A DNA stretch of 64,000 nucleotides from Eutreptiella sp. 'Long Island Sound 2002' (Eukaryota > Euglenozoa > Euglenophyceae > Eutreptiales > Eutreptiaceae), in the NCBI GenBank assembly GCA_964036045.1, contig OZ038379.1, forward strand, positions 109,198,025-109,262,024, in the 5' to 3' direction. The notes beneath the pieces were generated by a model. That model was given only the letters and a program-made list of their open reading frames with translations. It was not told where the DNA came from and ran no database searches. How positions within the stretch are numbered: the first letter of the stretch is position 1; every line of letters begins with the position of its first letter. The translations under genes and the position numbers were made by a program. Shown here piece after piece: positions 62,397 through 64,000 of the stretch.

Positions 62397-64000
62397 CGGT
62401 TGTCTTTTCTTGAAATAAGACATTCCACCCAGCTGCAGTTTCAAGCCGCTTCAAAGCTGGACCTTCTTTTGATACTTTCATCCAGTGCCTCGGAAGCGAG
62501 TCCGGTTGGAAATCCTACCCCACATGCCAAGGAACGCCCTAAGCAACACTCATCGACACACGTCCAGCACGGTGCTGACATGTACGATGAGTCCGAAATG
62601 GAAGATGCTATCACCGATGAGGAGTGCAGCGGTATGGAGATTGAGTACAATTCGTTGCCGCAACTCAAAAGAGAGATCCGTCGAGCTGATCTCACGGGGG
62701 ATCAAGTATTTCTGTGCTCCATGCTCCGACCCGCAGTGCCGGTCGCTCAAATGTATAAGATGGAAGCAAGTGATGACAATGACGGGCTGGACCCCGTTCG
62801 ACGCAAACTGCCGATTCGAATACACAAGTGGGCGGACCTCTACGACCGGGAGAAGGCAAAGTATGAAGACCTACCTCCGCATCGACCTGGTAGAGATCAT
62901 CCAATACGCCTCGATTCGGAAGACAATCCAGCGTGGGTGCACCCTTACAAAATCGACCCGAGTCAACTAGATGAACTTCGACGACAATTGGACAAGTTGC
63001 ATCGATCTGGTCGGATCAGACCGTCCTCGAGTCCATATGGAGCGGGTGCCTGCTGGTGAAGAAAGCGAATGGTAAATGGGGTATGTGCGTCGATTACCGA
63101 GCGTTGAATAGGCGAACTGTTCGAGATCGGTATCCTTTACCATTGATGGAATCCATCTTGAGTACACTGGGGGGTTCCGCCCTATTTTTGAAGGTTGACC
63201 TTGTTAGTGGGTTTAACCAGATCTGAATCCACGACGAAGATATCAAGAAAACCGCCTTCAACACAAAACTTGGCGCCTTCGAGTGGGTTGTTATGCCCTT
63301 TGGCCTCTGTAATGCGCCATCGACGTTCCAACGCGTGGTGAATGATGTCCTTCGAGGCCACTTGGGGATCTTTGTATGGTTGTACATGGACGGCATCATC
63401 GTCTTCTCGAAGGATGCGGATGAACACCAACGACATCTCGATTTGGTACATGAACTACTGCGTCAACACCAGGTGTTTCCCTGCATCGATAAATCCACGC
63501 TCTTCCAGAGTCAAGTACCCTTCTGCGGATACATCATCGACAGAGATGGAGTACACATGGACCCCAAAAAGACCAAGGTCATTCGAGGTTGGCCTTTGCC
63601 GACTACGGTTCATGAAGTTCGACAATTCATCGGGTTGTGTGGATTTCACCAGCAGTTTGTCGAAGGGCTCCAAGCTGTCGGAGCCCCTCTGACCGCAATG
63701 TTTAAGTCAGATTTCGAGTTGGAGTGGAAGGTTGTTCATCAGGCTTGCTTCGACAAGCTGAAGCAAGCAATGATCAATGCCACACAACTCAGTGCTATCG
63801 ACCCCGGACAGCCGTATCACTTGTACACGGATGTTTCCAAAGACTGCGTGGGTGCCACGCTAGCGCAGGGATGCACGCATGGGAAGTAGAAGGAACATCT
63901 TCGGCCTATTGCCTGCATGTTGCGGAAAATGCAACCTGCCGAAACTCGATACCTGATTCGAGAACAGGAGCTGTTGTCCATCGTGTTAGCCTTCAAGCAG
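62397..64000 (+). pseudogene. pol: TE5 RT and start of RNase H, running off the window
   Basis: Frame 62400-63059 carries the pre-RT linker (HPYKIDPSQLDELRRQL). A frameshift near 63040 moves to the RT frame, which has KANGKWGMCVDYRALN, a TGA at 63224-63226, FGLCNAPSTFQRV, and YMDG at 63383-63394, where Gly replaces a catalytic Asp of YxDD. RNase H starts with LYTDVSKDCVGATL, has TAG at 63887-63889, and continues with REQELLSIVLAF at the edge. The element is dead. The protein resembles the common Gypsy lineage rather than TE1/TE2. Confidence 0.85.

Noticed and set aside
1-64000. CRISPR arrays, bacterial operons, rRNA genes
   Set aside because: None seen. Regular repeats here belong to transposon ends or introns; the gene structure is eukaryotic.

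Overview
The window is eukaryotic and is almost entirely a nest of transposable elements. Evidence: Ty3/Gypsy-type LTR retrotransposons with chromodomains, primer-binding sites matching a eukaryotic initiator tRNA-Met (TGGTAGCAGAGG, not the land-plant form TGGTATCAGAGC), spliceosomal GT-AG introns, a tRNA-derived SINE head, a LINE endonuclease remnant and no bacterial gene organisation. The repeat-rich, roughly half-GC DNA suggests a large genome, perhaps of an alga or another protist; the lineage cannot be fixed from the sequence. Domain calls below were made by eye from motifs, without database searches.

Layout. 1-2772: minus-strand cysteine-containing hypothetical ORFs, interrupted by TE1. 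2773-31597: TE1, a plus-strand chromodomain Ty3/Gypsy element with about 2.35-kb LTRs and a CAAAAA target duplication; its gag, protease and integrase are broken. Its 3' LTR is split by TE2 (14187-30256, minus strand), a much younger element with 344-bp LTRs differing at one base. TE2 has a 1385-aa gag and a pol broken at one place, and between pol and its 3' LTR it carries an antisense, intron-containing gene. 31604-34214: a hypothetical ORF, a LINE endonuclease fragment and a SINE head. 34582-54456: minus-strand relics of the TE1 family, interrupted by a DNA transposon (34810-37991) and by an 8.9-kb block (40442-49316) that holds gag-like coiled-coil pseudogenes and a 1.66-kb hairpin element. 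56771-58682: a second copy of the DNA transposon family. 59271-59800: integrase tail of another Gypsy element (TE6). 60227-64000: a decayed plus-strand Gypsy element (TE5) running off the window.

Most interesting signals. (1) A DNA transposon family (TIR starting CACCTAGG, 2-bp target duplication) carries arrays of a ~20-bp motif phased at 168-193 bp, inverted between its two ends, and encodes a two-part protein with a coiled coil. (2) The antisense gene inside TE2 has a clean multi-exon model; three of its introns are copies of one repeat family ending CGCGTTCTGCAG, which resembles introner elements. (3) Both Gypsy families carry an extra domain between protease and reverse transcriptase that looks like the Dam-methyltransferase-like domain of DIRS elements. 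(4) In both families gag starts inside the LTR and the tRNA primer-binding site is translated.

How the parts work together: the autonomous elements supply gag, protease, RT/RNase H and integrase for copying; chromodomains probably guide integration into chromatin; successive insertion has built the nest. No intact host housekeeping gene was recognised.
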